Part shown: one piece after another, positions 1 to 12,341 of the stretch | How positions within the stretch are numbered: the first letter of the stretch is position 1 | Layout: every line of letters starts with the position of its first letter | Assembly: GCA_026874595.1 (NCBI GenBank) | Contig: CM049316.1 | Location: 5,844,339-5,908,338 of the forward strand | Source of the DNA: Sipunculus nudus | Lineage: Eukaryota; Annelida; Sipuncula; Golfingiida; Sipunculidae | DNA: 64,000 bases | Direction: 5' to 3' | Program-made: the position numbers and the translations under genes | Notes under the pieces: model-generated | What the model saw: the letters and a program-made list of their open reading frames with translations, nothing else | Databases searched by the model: none | What the model was told of the DNA's origin: nothing

Positions 1-703
1 TGTTTTATAGTGATGTGTTTTGTATTGTTTTATAGTGATGTGTTTTGTATTGTTTTATAGTGATGTGTTTTGTAATGTTTTATAGTGATGTGTTTTGTAT
101 TGTTTTATAGTGATGTGTTTTGTATTGTTTTATAGTGATGTGTTTTGTATTGATTTATAGTGATGTGTTTTGTATTGTTTTATAGTGATGTGTTTTGTAT
201 TGTTTTATAGTAATGTGTTTTGTAATGTTTTATAGTGATGTGTTTTGTATTGTTTTATAGTGATGTGTTTTGTAATGTTTTATAGTGATGTGTTTTGTAT
301 TGTTTTATAGTGATGTGTTTTGTATTGATTTATAGTGATGTGTTTTGTATTGTTTTATAGTGATGTGTTTTGTAATGTTTTATAATGATGTGTTTTGTAT
401 TGTTTTATAGTGATGTGTTTTGTATTGTTTTATAGTGATGTGTTTTGTATTGATTGATAGTGATGTGTTTTGTATTGTTTTATAGTGATGTGTTTTGTAA
501 TGTTTTATAGTGATGTGTTTTGTATTGTTTTATAGTGATGTGTTTTGTATTGTTTTATAGTGATGTGTTTTGTATTGATTTATAGTGATGTGTTTTGTAT
601 TGTTTTATAGTGATGTGTTTTGTAATGTTTTATAGTGATGTGTTTTGTATTGTTTTATAGTGATGTGTTTTGTATTGTTTTATAGTGATGTGTTTTGTAT
701 TAT
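1..703. repeat. 25-bp tandem satellite, about 28 copies, array continues left of the window
   Basis: A 25-base unit beginning tgttttatagtgatg repeats without a break from base 1 to about 700. Copies differ at few sites: a final 'aa' instead of 'at', and an initial tgatt instead of tgttt. In the right half the tgatt variant falls at copies 14, 19 and 24, each followed at once by a copy ending in tgtaa. Five units (125 bp) have therefore been amplified together as a higher-order repeat. The array has no unique spacers and no coding signal. Confidence 0.95.
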
Positions 704-1284
704 TAAGTTTTCATTCATCCATCATCTATGCGTGGTGAGCCTGAATGTAAATATGCCTATGTTGCAACACAGGCGCTTGAATCGCTTTATGTGTTGATAT
801 TGGGTTAAATAGTGTTCAATTTACCTTAACAACAATCCCCTACCGTTTAATGAGCTGTAAACCATATTATATCGCTTGCCGGTACTTGTTTATATAATAG
901 ATACACAAGGCCGGCATCCAAGTCTGCGGACGAGTCTGTATCCATTAAGCGACAAACAGACAGATTTATCCCAGATTACTATTTCCATAATTATCAACCA
1001 ATCAGGTGTTAGGTTCCAGGGGGGAATCCTTACTGCTGACCAAGATACATGGGGATTTCCTTGTTTGGGGTAACAGCTGCTTAATGGATGCAGACTAGTT
1101 ACAAATAAGAGCTCATTACAAGTGGTACACTGTGTGTATTGGAATTGTTGATGCTTTTATAGACAGAAGAACTGGCCATTTAACGACTGTAAGTTTCTTC
1201 CCTCGAAAATCTTTGAAATATTTGGGAATTTTAATTGATTTCTTGTATTATTGCCTACCCGTCCGCAGACTTGGATGCCGGCCT
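704..1284. other. Unassigned sequence, no gene seen
   Basis: Single-copy-looking sequence between the 25-bp array and the first palindromic repeat cluster. Short open frames exist here but have no recognisable domain, signal peptide or splice structure. Confidence 0.5.
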
Positions 1285-1870
1285 GTGGTTGCAACCACTA
1301 CTGTAATAACGTTCACTATTGTAATAATTATTAAGGGCAAAACTGAAGAATATTTCAACATAGTTCATCTTGAAATGCCACCATCTTCTTATATTTTTGT
1401 TCAATAGTGATATGCTGGGCATTAAAGTATTCCAAACGTTGTAATCCATCCTTACTTAATTAATTTTACCTAATACGAAATTTATTACAATAGTGAACGT
1501 TATTACAATAGTGACCGTGTCGAGCAACCACTGTTGTAATTACAGTCACTATTGTAATATAAAATAGCCGCAACTTTTATCTCACCACTGAAGAAATAAT
1601 TTCCCTCGTAGTTCATCTTGAAATGCCACCATCTTTTTTATATTTGTGTTCAAGTGTAAAATGCTGGGGAATTATAGTATTCCAAATGTTGAAATCAATC
1701 TTACTTAATTAATTATACCTATAACGAAATTTATTACAATAGTGAAGGTTATTACAATAATGACCGTGTCAAGCAACCACTATTGTAATAACGGTCTCTA
1801 ATGTAATAAAAAATAGCCGCCACGTGTATCTCACCACTGAAGAATTAATTTGTCCACATCTTATATTTTG
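1285..1870 (-). repeat. Palindromic repeat cluster A (ttattacaatagtg modules)
   Basis: Three diverged copies of a module of about 240 bases lie in this stretch. Each carries several copies of ttattacaatagtg and its complement cactattgtaataa. The spacer links them into long imperfect hairpins around a core such as gaccgtgtcgagcaacc. Between hairpins each copy has the same unique part, with a 'gttcatcttgaaatgccacc' stretch and an attaattaa-rich stretch. The same module occurs at 5925-7180 in the opposite orientation. This is probably a non-autonomous DNA element that has been locally multiplied. No ends or target duplications could be fixed. Confidence 0.75.
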
Positions 1871-2052
1871 AAATTCCACTTATATTTCATATTTGTGCAA
1901 AACATTTCTTGCACTTGGACTCCATACATTATTACTCTGATATGTAAAAACACATCTCTACCCGTTCCCTCTCACAACGTGATGAAGATTCCTGTGCGCC
2001 TTGAAAGCTCGGATTAAAAAATTAGTAAGTCTATAGAATTTATCTATTTTCT

Positions 2053-2068
2053 CATATATATTTATATG

Positions 2069-2141
<73 letters not shown>

Positions 2142-2142
2142 G
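2053..2142. repeat. (TA)n followed by (GA)n microsatellite
   Basis: About 75 bases of TA dinucleotides, broken by two TG steps, run into a short GA tract. Simple repeat. Confidence 0.95.
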
Positions 2143-2228
2143 CATTGCTCCACTCATAAAATTTGCCGCAACTGCATGAATACCTTAGTCACCAATATTA
2201 AGACGTCATGTCACGGGTCGCTTGGTAC

Positions 2229-2760
2229 AAAATGGGAAAATTACACTCATTCTTAAATATCTCAAGACATCTTGCATGGATTGCTCTAAAAAATCAAGTT
2301 GACCGAAGATCATGGATAGTGTGGTCATATACCGGAAACGTGTGGCGCCACCTATTATCTTTTTCTTGTTTTCGTGCCGTATAATATCCCTATCAGTGCC
2401 ACTTGACAGTACTGTAAGGATTATTAGTCAAAAACAAATGGACAGATTTCTAATATATTATATATATACATAGATATGGGTTATGGGATGATGTATATTT
2501 AAAATTGGGTCATGACCTTTCCTATGAGAGTGGCTTTGACCTTGAGTATTGCCATATATGGCGACAATCACATAAAATCATAAATATCTCGATACGTGAT
2601 GCATGGAATGGTCCAAAAATCAAGTTGACCGAAGATTTTGGATAGTTTTGTCTTCTGCGGAAGATTATTGGCGCAATCTTCTGTCCTTTTCTTGTTTTCG
2701 TGCCGTTTAATATCCCATCAATGCCACTTTGCAGTACTGTAAGCATTAAAAGTATAAAAA
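2229..2760. repeat. Two diverged direct copies, spacing about 340 bp
   Basis: The stretch at about 2250-2415 and the stretch at about 2580-2745 are clearly related. Both contain 'aatcaagttgaccgaaga', then a cttgttttcgtgccgt segment, then aatatccc...atgccact...cagtactgtaag, in the same order and spacing. This is an ancient tandem duplication or two adjacent insertions of one element. No protein is supported. Confidence 0.8.
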
Positions 2761-3973
2761 CTAATGAAAAAGTATAAAAACTAATGACCAGATTAAAATG
2801 AAATTGTTCATGTTCATTGACCTGGGATTCCTCCATCTTATATTCAAGACTGGTGGCGCCATCTGCAATTGTTTTCGTTTGGCGTCCATCCATACATATG
2901 TTTCAGGTATAAATTGCTCATATCCTGCTCATGGGAGTGCTTCAATGTGTTTTGCTGCAATTTGGCATGTACATCTATTTTGGAGAGTTTTCTCATCAAC
3001 AAGACAGGTGACGCCACCTACCGTGCCCTTTCAAAGGTATAAATTAATTAAACAAAAACGTAATTAAATATATAACACAATAATGGTCATAGCGAATCCC
3101 GTACACAGTACACTGTAAATAATGGAGACACGTCTGATGTTTTTTACAATACACCAGTGTTATATTTGAATACCCACGTGTTTAAAACGTCTGTGTTTAT
3201 ACAGAAAACACTGGTATCTACTGATAGACACAAGACGTGCTTTTGCCAACATGTTTATAGGTCCCTTTAAAGTAGTATAATTCTGTCAAAATAAATCTCA
3301 ATATATTGTAATAGTTTCAAATTTGTGTGAATGAACTTTAAAAAATTGTTTAATGTACATAAACGTATTTCAAGCATTATTGTCAGGGGTCAGTACTGAG
3401 TTTCACCATATATATTTGCTGTTAAATAATGAATCGGGGATTCGAGGTATAATAGGTCTTATATGCCCTTCCGTTTATTCATTAATTCATCAGCCCTTGT
3501 AACATGAGCAGTAAAAACACCCGGGTGTTTATAAGCGGCTCGATATAAACACCTGGAAACCAAAGTGTTTCCATGGTTGACAAGGGTCAAGTGCTTGATG
3601 AGATCACGTAATACTGTGAGGCAAGCTGCTGATAAATGCGCGGTTGATTTTAAATGACCAACATATGTTGCTTCAAACTAGTATGTATATAGACATCCAA
3701 ACATCCAGTGCACTCGAGATGTATCAAAAGTCATTTAGAATGTCACCATGTGAACACAGATACGTCTTTATTTATCCTAACAATTATTGGTTTCAAACTT
3801 GTTTTGTTTAACTGCGTTTGAGGTGTGTGGTGGTATATATATCTATATCATGGTACAAATGGCAATCTGGTACGCTTGGCAATTGTACCAGTACAGATCG
3901 CAATTAGGGACTTTTACTGGTACAAATCCCAATCGCAATCTGTACTATAATACCAGGTTGCCATTTACACCAT

Positions 3974-3975
<2 letters not shown>
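2761..3975. other. No gene recognised
   Basis: AT-rich sequence with small unsupported open frames. I see no splice-consistent exon, RNA gene or element end. Confidence 0.4.

Positions 3976-4034
<59 letters not shown>
3976..4034. repeat. (AT)n microsatellite
   Basis: Uninterrupted AT dinucleotide run of nearly 60 bases. Confidence 0.95.
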
Positions 4035-4039
<5 letters not shown>

Positions 4040-4394
4040 TTTTTATTACAATTAGAACTATTGTGCAAATTAAATAAATAAATAAATATATTTTAATATA
4101 TATGCTGTCTAACGTTATCGATAAATAATATATAAATTACTGCATTTGCAATGTGTACATGTTTCACAGACACCTCAGCCGTCTTATAAGTTATGGGGTT
4201 AAAGTTTTCTTGGATGTCTCCAGGCAAACTCCGATATTTCATCCTAAGGATGTAGCTCATTGTATCTGCATGTGAACTGACATCAGTGCCATGCAAGCCG
4301 AGAATTTTATGATTAGACAAAGTGAAATCCCGGGATAACTGGTAGTACCAAAGGGAGGACCGGGGATTGGGGCGTGGCCCTGTTGGGCCCTGTT

Positions 4395-5165
4395 CGCCTA
4401 CTTGGCTACGCCCCCTATGATTGGGTTATTATTATCCCCTGCCACCTCCATAGAAATGGTCAGCGTCCGTTCGTCGTGCCGTCCGTCCGTCACAGATAAG
4501 ATGGAAAAACGGAAAAACTCAAAAAGAATATGAAGTACAGCCACCAAACATGCAGCACTGATGCATCTTATCAAGGGCCAAAACATGGATGACCTTGACA
4601 CATTTTTAAGATCACTGTGTCGATAATGCTAAAATGATGTTAGCACTATAACTGGAAAAGTTCTTCAGGTACAGTCACAAAATATACAGCTTATATGTTT
4701 TAATCAATGGCTAAGTGAAGTTCGAACATAGATGACCTTGGCCCATTTAACAAGGTCACAGCGGCGATAATGCTGAAATGATTTAAACGCAAAAACTCAA
4801 AAAGAGTTTCAGTTACAGCCACCAAACTTGCAGCATTGATTTGCCTTATCAAGGGCTAATTCGAGTTCAAATATTGATGACCTTGAAACATTTTTCAAGG
4901 TCACAGAGGCAATGATGATTTAATAAATGTTACGCAATAATTCGAAAAAAATGAAGCACAGTCACAAAATTTGCAGCATTTACCTTCTTCATGAGGGCTA
5001 GGTCACGTTCGAATATGGATGATGTTGATGCAGTTTTCAAACTCACAGTAAACTTGGTGGGTGACATTGACCCATCTTAAATTTCATAGAGGTGTTCACA
5101 ATTTTTCCAGGTATATCCACAACAGGCAGGGGAGATACTAGATCTGTTCCACAGATCAACTTTTC
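4395..5165. repeat. Dispersed element with internal diverged tandem units
   Basis: After a 'ccgtccgtccgtcaca' tract there are about four diverged units of roughly 140 bases. Each holds an 'aaaactcaaaaagaat' segment, then 'cagccaccaaac.tgcagcattgat', then 'gatgaccttgacacatttt.aaggtcac'. The stretch ends near an 'agatctgttccacagatc' palindrome. Elements of similar style recur at 22150-23340, 42440-43110 and 62340-62650 here. They look like an abundant non-coding repeat class in this genome. The class name is unknown to me. Confidence 0.6.
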
Positions 5166-5924
5166 CCTTGTATATTCTTGGTTGACTTAGTTTGTTTTAA
5201 TTCTACGACTGCTCAATCTATTTTCTTAGCTGAGGAACAAATTTCCCAGCGAGATAGATTTATATATTGTATGTCTTATGGGGGTTTAATTTTTCCTCCA
5301 GCATCTCCCCGTATCAGGCGAATCTATTGAGTCCATTAATCTCAGTCCATTAGGTTTGGCAGGATTCTTCGTTTATTCCCTGATTCGATAAAAGATTTCT
5401 AAATTACTTACAATATATTTACGTTCACTTACAATATATTACAACATAATACGCATTTCTCGCATTCACTACTGTCGTGTGAGTAAGTTCTCAGGACATT
5501 TGTTAGTTAAACATTTAATTACCTTTTATAATTGCATTTCACTCACAACGAAAGTACTTTCCATTAACTGCAATTTTTCAACTACTCGCTTATAATAAAT
5601 AATGAGGATAAGATAACACTGCGTTAATCCAGTGTTTTATTATACTGATGTAGATAGCAAAATAAAGTTGGCTCAGCGTGGTAAATAAAACATGAAAATC
5701 TCAGACCACAAAATTATAAAAGAACTCCAATTTATCATTAACAAATGGGACGAACTATTTGCTTTTAATACTGCACTAATTGTTACTCTTGTAATAAATG
5801 TCGTTTGTGGCATAAATAAACACGTATGAGAGGATTGTAAATGTATTCTGAATAATAAAGATCCCTAACCCTTTACTTTTATGAATTTCGTTAAATTCGT
5901 TAAATTAGGAAAAATTATTTCTTC
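5166..5924. other. No gene recognised
   Basis: AT-rich stretch with no supported coding exon, RNA or repeat structure that I can see. Confidence 0.4.
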
Positions 5925-7180
5925 TGTGGTGATATAAAACTGACGGCTATTTTTATTACAATAGTGACCGTTATTACAATAGTGGTTGCTCGACACGGTC
6001 ACTATTGTATTAACGTTCACTATTGTAATACATTTCGTATTAGGTATAATTAATGACGTGAGAGTGGATAATAACGTTTGGAATACTATAATTCCCCAGC
6101 ATATTACACTTAAACAGACATATAAAACGATGGTGGCATTTCAAGATAAACGGTGAGGGAAATTATTTCTTCAGTGGTGAGATAAAAGTGGCGGCTATTT
6201 TTTATTACATTAGTGACCGTTATTACAATAGTGGTTGCTCGACACGGTCACTATTGTAATAACGTTCACTATTGTAATAAATTTCGTATTAGGTATAATT
6301 AATTAAGTACGATTGATTTCAACATTCGGAATACTATAATTCCCCAGTATTTTACACTTGAACACAATTGTAATAACGTTTACTATTGTAATAAATTTCG
6401 TTATAGTATAATTAATTAAGTACGGATGGATTACAACGTTTGGAATACTATAATTCCCCAGCATTTTACACTTGAACACAAATATAAAAAAGATGGAGGC
6501 ATTTCAAGATGAAATATGAGGGAAATTATTTCTTCAGTGGTGAGATGAAAGTATCGGCTATTTTTATTACAATAGTGACCGTTATTACAATAGTGGTTGC
6601 TCGACACGGTCACTATTGTAATAACGTTCACTATTGTAATAAATTTCGTAATTGCTATAATTAATGATGTAAGAGTGGATTATAAAGTTTGGAATACTAC
6701 AATTCTGCAGCATTTTAGAATGGAACTCAAATTAAAAACAATGGTGGCATTTCAAGATGAACGACGATAGAATTATTTCTTCAGTGGTGAAATAAAGGGG
6801 GCCGCTAGTTTTTATTACAATAGTGACCGTTATTACAATAGTGGTTTCTCGACACGGTCACTAATGTAATAAAGTTCACTAGTGTAATAACATATGAAAT
6901 AGAAACTGATGCGTTTTTGGGGAGACAGAGTATGAATTGTGTGGGTTTTTTTTCGGAAATGTCATTTGTTTGGAAGAATCTCGACAAATCTAGGAAAATT
7001 TTCCGCCTGCAACATCAACCACTATTGTAATAAAAAATTATTACAATAGTGGGTGCATTTGCAACCACTATTGTAATAATTATTACAATAGTGACCGTTA
7101 TTTCAATAGTGGTTGGCAAAAACTGGCCCTTACCAACCACTATTGTGATAATTATTACAATAGTGAACGTTATTACAATA
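5925..7180 (+). repeat. Palindromic repeat cluster B, inverted relative to cluster A
   Basis: Four or five copies of the ttattacaatagtg module stand head to tail from about 5925 to 6890. A denser run of the bare 14-base motif and its complement follows at 7017-7180. The core gttattacaatagtgg-ttgctcgacacgg-tcactattgtaataac is a near-perfect inverted repeat that could extrude as a cruciform. Copies are separated by a unique segment of about 150 bases that includes ggaatactataattcc (itself palindromic) and a stretch ending 'ttatttcttcagtggtgaga'. The orientation is opposite to cluster A, so the two clusters bracket about 4 kb. Confidence 0.75.
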
Positions 7181-7646
7181 GTGGTTGCAACATGCCTACG
7201 TTTCTAATGCTAAAGCTTTGTTTGCACCGGTATCATCCCGTTTTCGCCATTTGATAATTATAAAATCATACGGAATCACACCACGGAAGCGCTAACAAGT
7301 TTGATATGTCTTACACTTCGAAAACTAGGCAGCTGGTTAACAATTTACTGGTAGTTGTACTTACACCTGATCGCAAAACCAATACATCCGCTACAATTTA
7401 TTTTATAGATTAAGGTGTGCTACATATTTATAACAATTTTTCAAAAATGCTTTACAGGGTGACGACAGGATGGATGTGTACCGCATCTTGTGTAGGCTTA
7501 ATCTTTTATTTCTTCAGATATAGATTTCTTTATTTCCTATTTATATGATACGGTTTTGAAAACCAAGTCAATGAAAGCATTGTAAGCTGTGATGATCTAA
7601 GAATATTTGATTTTGCCGCATATGATATTTTGATTTACATTTTCAG

Positions 7647-9361
7647 CATTGTACTTGAACAAGTGTACCACGCTGAAGACAATTCCGGTTTGTAGTCATG
7701 GGACATTCAACCCTGATACCTGTAAATGTGAATGTAACAAAGGCTGGAAAGGGGACCTGTGTGATGAAGGCGAGTCTAATTAATAAATTAAGTGTTGATA
7801 AAATTCCATGTGATGAGTAGGACCATCGGTGTCAGAGGAAGTTAATGGCTTTGAGGAATGACGACGTGATAATAGATCCGTCTTTGTTTCAGAATACGGG
7901 ATCGTTGTTGTCGTCCTTTTTTTGTTTCTTTAGACTAAATGATTAGGGTATGGTTGTGGTCACCCTAGCTATGACATTGCTTGATCGAAAGACATAAATA
8001 TAATGGACCCATCCAATATCCCTCTAAATCAGGACTAATGTACAATGCCGCCTGGGGTATTTAAAAATGTGTCGTACCCCAGAGTTTAAACAATATTAGA
8101 AGAGGAATTGACTCCATTTCTCCTTTGTTTGTTGATATCTTGGCGTCCTTTGACAACTAATATTGCTGACGCGTAATGCATGATATCCAGGTAAAATTAC
8201 AGAATGTTCTCGTATATTACATCCTTGAATCAGTTTACCTAAAATTCTAAAAACAACATATTAAAAAAAAAATGGTAAGAAGTATAGATCTACAACCATG
8301 GAATAGTTGGAATGGAATGACAACACTGTCATCATAAACATTTATTTTTTTATTGTTTGTAACTATACTTCTTAATTTCATTTAGTTTACTCAATAAAGG
8401 GACATATTGTATCAATAACGGTGTACATTTTAAATTTTATACATTTTTTCATTATCATTGCATTAAGTTTACTTAATAGAGGGACTAATTACAAAAATCA
8501 GTAATGGTGTACAGTCTTATAATTAATGCAATTGTACATTTGAAAAGACACTCGCAAAAAATAAATACATTAATATTGCTTTTCATATTCAGTGAACTGT
8601 GATGAGAGTTTGAAACCCAATGAATGGCCATGTTCTAGTTGGGATCGCACCGGGAATGATCCAGTCTACAAATGTGGCAATGGTTGGTTCTCCGGCAAGT
8701 GCTTCTACAACTGTAATAGTGTGTGCAAAGGTAAGCTTTGCATGGGTAAACCTAATTGAAAGGGCCAGTTACACGACGAAACACGCATCCTTTAAAGCGT
8801 GCTTTACTGTCGGTAAAGTTCGGATAGTTCATCGTTCAAACGCCAAATTTATACACTCAGAGTTTAATGATACTTCGGTTCAGATGCTTTATAACTTTCC
8901 GTTATCTCATAACATGTTTTCTTGTCCTCATTATTAAACATGGCCTCTATACATTTCAAACTTAATATATACAAAAGTAATTAGGGTTGTTTTATGGCTA
9001 GGCAAAGCACGAGATGAATATAGCTTGGGAATACGCAAATCAGTTTGCGAACCATGTAACCTACATAATACAAAGCAAGAAATAACCAAATAAACCTTTT
9101 CCATGTTGACTAATGTGAATTGGTGGATACAGTTTATTAATTCGTCGATAAAAATTGCAGTACGCAAACATTTGTGCTCGAAAATCATATTCAGTTCGCG
9201 GACTCGTAAGCGTTTTTGATGACAGCTACAATCTTAACAGAAATGGTGATATATTGCGTGTTTTTGTAGCTAAGTACCTAGAGAACTGTCCTGGAGTTGA
9301 CGAAATCCCGGAATGTGCAGATGGGAAGACGTTCAGTCCAACGGCCTGCAAATGTGAATAA
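7647..9361 (+). CDS. Cysteine-rich/EGF-like secreted protein, last three exons (5' part not found)
   Basis: Three exons splice in frame, all with phase-1 junctions: 7647-7769, 8593-8730 and 9270-9361, with a TAA stop at 9359-9361. The first is preceded by tttcag. It encodes an EGF-like module with the pattern C..HGTF.PDTCKCEC.KGWKGDLC. The second has seven cysteines, including a WFSGKCFYNC stretch. The third has the related TFSPTACKCE ending directly at the stop. Acceptors are tttcag, attcag and ttgtag. The donor after exon 2 is a good gtaagc, but the donor after exon 1 is gcgagt, i.e. a GC-AG intron. If that donor were unused, translation would stop six residues later. Disulfide-rich symmetrical 1-1 exons are typical of shuffled extracellular modules. 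The signal-peptide exon must lie further upstream and was not identified. The binding partner is unknown. No family name beyond EGF-like can be supported. Confidence 0.65.
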
Positions 9362-10720
9362 TATACCGACTGGCCGGCAATTGTCTGATTCCTGGTATAT
9401 AATTTTACATTCCCCTTTATAAACATTTACATGTATCAAATCACAGGGACGGTCTCTCCATGTATTTATATGTTAAGTCCACGTCCATCAAACAAACGAT
9501 GACTGTAACATAACAGAAAGGTTGTTTATATTTATAACAAAATTCTTATGCGGCAACATCATGATGACAATTCGCGAATTTAACGAAAGGTATGGAGTCG
9601 GGGGGTGGTAAAAGTGAATTGCTCTTTAAATTCCGTCTTTACTGTTTTTACTTTAAATACAAATTAATTAAAAATATATATAATATAAATGACTATTATT
9701 TAATATGAGAAAATTCCAAAATGTTTAATCGTTATTATTGTTATCTTAATGATAAAGTCAAGAAAATGTCAGCAGGTAGAATGTTTGGGAATGTGCTTGA
9801 AAGTCAATAAAATGGATAAAAGCAAGATATTGGCGAAAGTTAACGATTTTTATAATGATGATCCGTTTGTTAGAATTATTCGTTTGTATTCAAATGACTT
9901 ATATACACCAACTCAATATCCCACATCCTATTTTGTTTTCAGGAAAGACACGTGTGTCTGCTCCGAGAGGAATCAACACCCATTCTGGGTGAGGAAAGAC
10001 AGTCATTCAATTAAACACACAACGCAGATAAAAATTGCCTTGATTGTTTATTTGCAATGCTTTTGTGCTGTTTCTGAATAAACTATAAGGTTACATTTAT
10101 TTTAAATACTTAAGATTCTGTAAACTTCCCTCACTGTGCTATATGGAAATATTATTTCAAACAGGGAAGATCCCAAGAAAATATATATATTGCTCAGGGT
10201 CACGTGATCACCCATACTGTCTAAACTTTATTTGAAGAGACTGACAGGTCAACAGTCATAAGTTCAACATTCTGAGCACTGCCTGGCCCTGTTTTTCCCC
10301 CCTAAACAGATGCATATCTAACGTCTTTGGTCGCCTTTGATCTAACCCCCCGGCCCAACAAGAGGCTATGAACCGTGACCGTCCATGTGTGTAACCCCTG
10401 GCAACGCAAACGCATCCTCGGTCCCGGCCTCTTCAGAGAAAAATGTGGCCTGAAATCATGATGATAATTTCACATCAGCGAAAGCTCGGCATTATGAAAA
10501 CCTCGATTATACCCGCACTTACTGGGCAACGCTTAAAAAAAGATTGCTAACCTAGAAGGAGCAATATTTAAGGTACACGGACTGGTCATTTATAGTGGCT
10601 CGTCGTCGAGTTGCAGCCTATACATATTCCATAGCGAACCTTTGCATTATTTATAGTACAAGGTTTTTTTATGGGTTTGTGATGATAGGGATCCACTGAT
10701 ACTTTTGAGTTGGGTTTCCT
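9362..10720. other. 3' flank of the cysteine-rich gene, nothing else recognised
   Basis: No exon, RNA gene or clear repeat was found. An open frame at 9749-10081 has no recognisable domain and is AT-rich, so I do not call it. Confidence 0.4.
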
Positions 10721-11055
10721 CACGACGACCTTGGGCCATTTTTGTAATTTGCACATTAGGGCCGCCTTTGACAGAAATTCTTTTACATCATAGAACTATC
10801 CATGGTAATTGGTCAAACGTTGGGTCCATCCATCGGTTTCATGGCCACAGATTCAAATGAAACAATGTTAACAACGATTTATTTAGTAGATTGACTAATA
10901 TGCAAATAAGGGCCGCCATTGATGAAGGTTCTAATTTGTTTAATATATCAGGAACTCACCATGATTATTAGACAAACATTGTGTCTACACCTAGGTTTTC
11001 CTCGTAAAAGCTTCAAATGAAATCTTTTAAAAAATGTTTAATACCTTGATTAAAC
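10721..11055. repeat. Two-copy diverged tandem repeat, unit about 175 bp
   Basis: The two halves share, in order: 'agggccgcc.ttga' after a gcaca/gcaaat stretch, a 'gaactatccatg/gaactcaccatg' stretch, 'caaac.ttg.gtc', and 'ttcaaatgaaa'. Divergence is high. No coding potential. Confidence 0.55.
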
Positions 11056-11644
11056 CTTCTTTCTTCAATATTTTTTTCAGGATCCACAGTCTCCAGGGAC
11101 AATGAAAACATATTTTCAGTACATCTTGAAACTGATAGGGATTCTTTTGACAAACAGGTTCTGCAGTAAGAGCCTGCAAACCTCCGCTAGAATCTTCTGA
11201 ACAGTTATGTGTTTATTTTTCCTTCACAAACACTGTCACGCTTCAGTAACTGGTTTCACATGGCGAGTGGTAGAACAATTACATAAGAATAGGTGGCTTC
11301 TACACGGGAACAAAGAAATCGTCCTTTGTCAGAATGTAATTAAGAAAAAAATATATTATTATGATTTTGATTACATCCAAAACGTTATAGATTGCTCATC
11401 GGTATTACCCTAATCCTGTTCAAATTTTCAGCAAAGTCTGTTCACAACTGTTTGTGTCAATTTGCAAAGAGACAAAGCAAAGAAATTCTTATTTCTTTCC
11501 CAATGACTTGCACCGAAAGATGTAAACCTGCTTTCACCTGGGAGCGTTTCAGTTTCCGATCAGACCTGCTTATTCCAGGTCAATCAACAAAGATCAGGAA
11601 TTAATACTGTTGGAATCTTTTCACCTGAGTCTTTCTTTTCACTT

Positions 11645-12341
11645 TTGCAGCTACACGTTGCATTTTCGCGTGCAAGAGCCTTCACTCAAAAAATCAAAAC
11701 AGAAAACCTTCGCACACCATTTATCACAACATATCGTCCACGTATACTAAAATCTTTAAAAATAACTATTCATTATTTACGACCTATATTAGAAACAGAC
11801 GCAACATTAAAACCCCTCTTTCTTGACAGACCGCTTCTCTCATTCAAACAAGCTCATAATCTACATAAACAATGTAAAAAATCAAAGCTTTAACTATGCT
11901 GTCACCGATGGCACATTCCTGTTTAAAAGGCTACGCTGCCGCACATGCCTTCTCATTCTTCGTAACGAAACATTAATTATCCGTGGGGCTAAACACAACA
12001 TTGAGGGGCATTTTGATTGCACCAGTAAAGGTGTATTATATGCTGTTTTATGTAAAATATGTCCAGGTTTTATTTATATAGGCATAACGAGCCTCATGCT
12101 AAGTCTCAGAGTTAATGGCTACAGACAGTCCATTAAAGCGAAAGACACTCATTTATTTGTCGGCGAACATTTCTCTCAACAGAAACACACCAGAATGCAT
12201 GCAGATTTCTGTTCTGATGGGTCATCTAACCTACACGCGACAAAGACAAATATGGGATCTTAAATTGAAAGATAAATTTGACACCATAAGAAATGGATTA
12301 AATCGCGATGCCGGTTTTATGGCGCACTACAGACATTGAGG
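11645..12341 (+). pseudogene. Penelope-like retroelement remnant: end of RT region plus GIY-YIG endonuclease, frameshifted
   Basis: Three overlapping frames give one protein outline. The first (11645-11893) resembles the stretch after the reverse transcriptase of Penelope-like elements, with FITTYRPRI...LRPILETD..LKPLF. The second (11823-12263) gives a cysteine pair RCRTC, then GHFDCTSKGVLYAVLCKIC and GFIYIGIT, then a conserved R/N and VGEHF. This matches the GIY-YIG endonuclease that such elements carry at the C terminus. The third (12115-12339) gives the tail with IRNGLNRDAGF. Frameshifts near 11880 and 12235 break the frame, and the 5' RT core is missing, so this is a dead, truncated copy. 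Family knowledge: the GIY-YIG nuclease nicks DNA for target-primed insertion. Confidence 0.7.

Noticed and set aside
8620-8937. A 105-codon plus-strand frame starting at 8620
   Set aside because: It overlaps the second cysteine-rich exon in a different frame and reads through the gtaagc donor into the intron.
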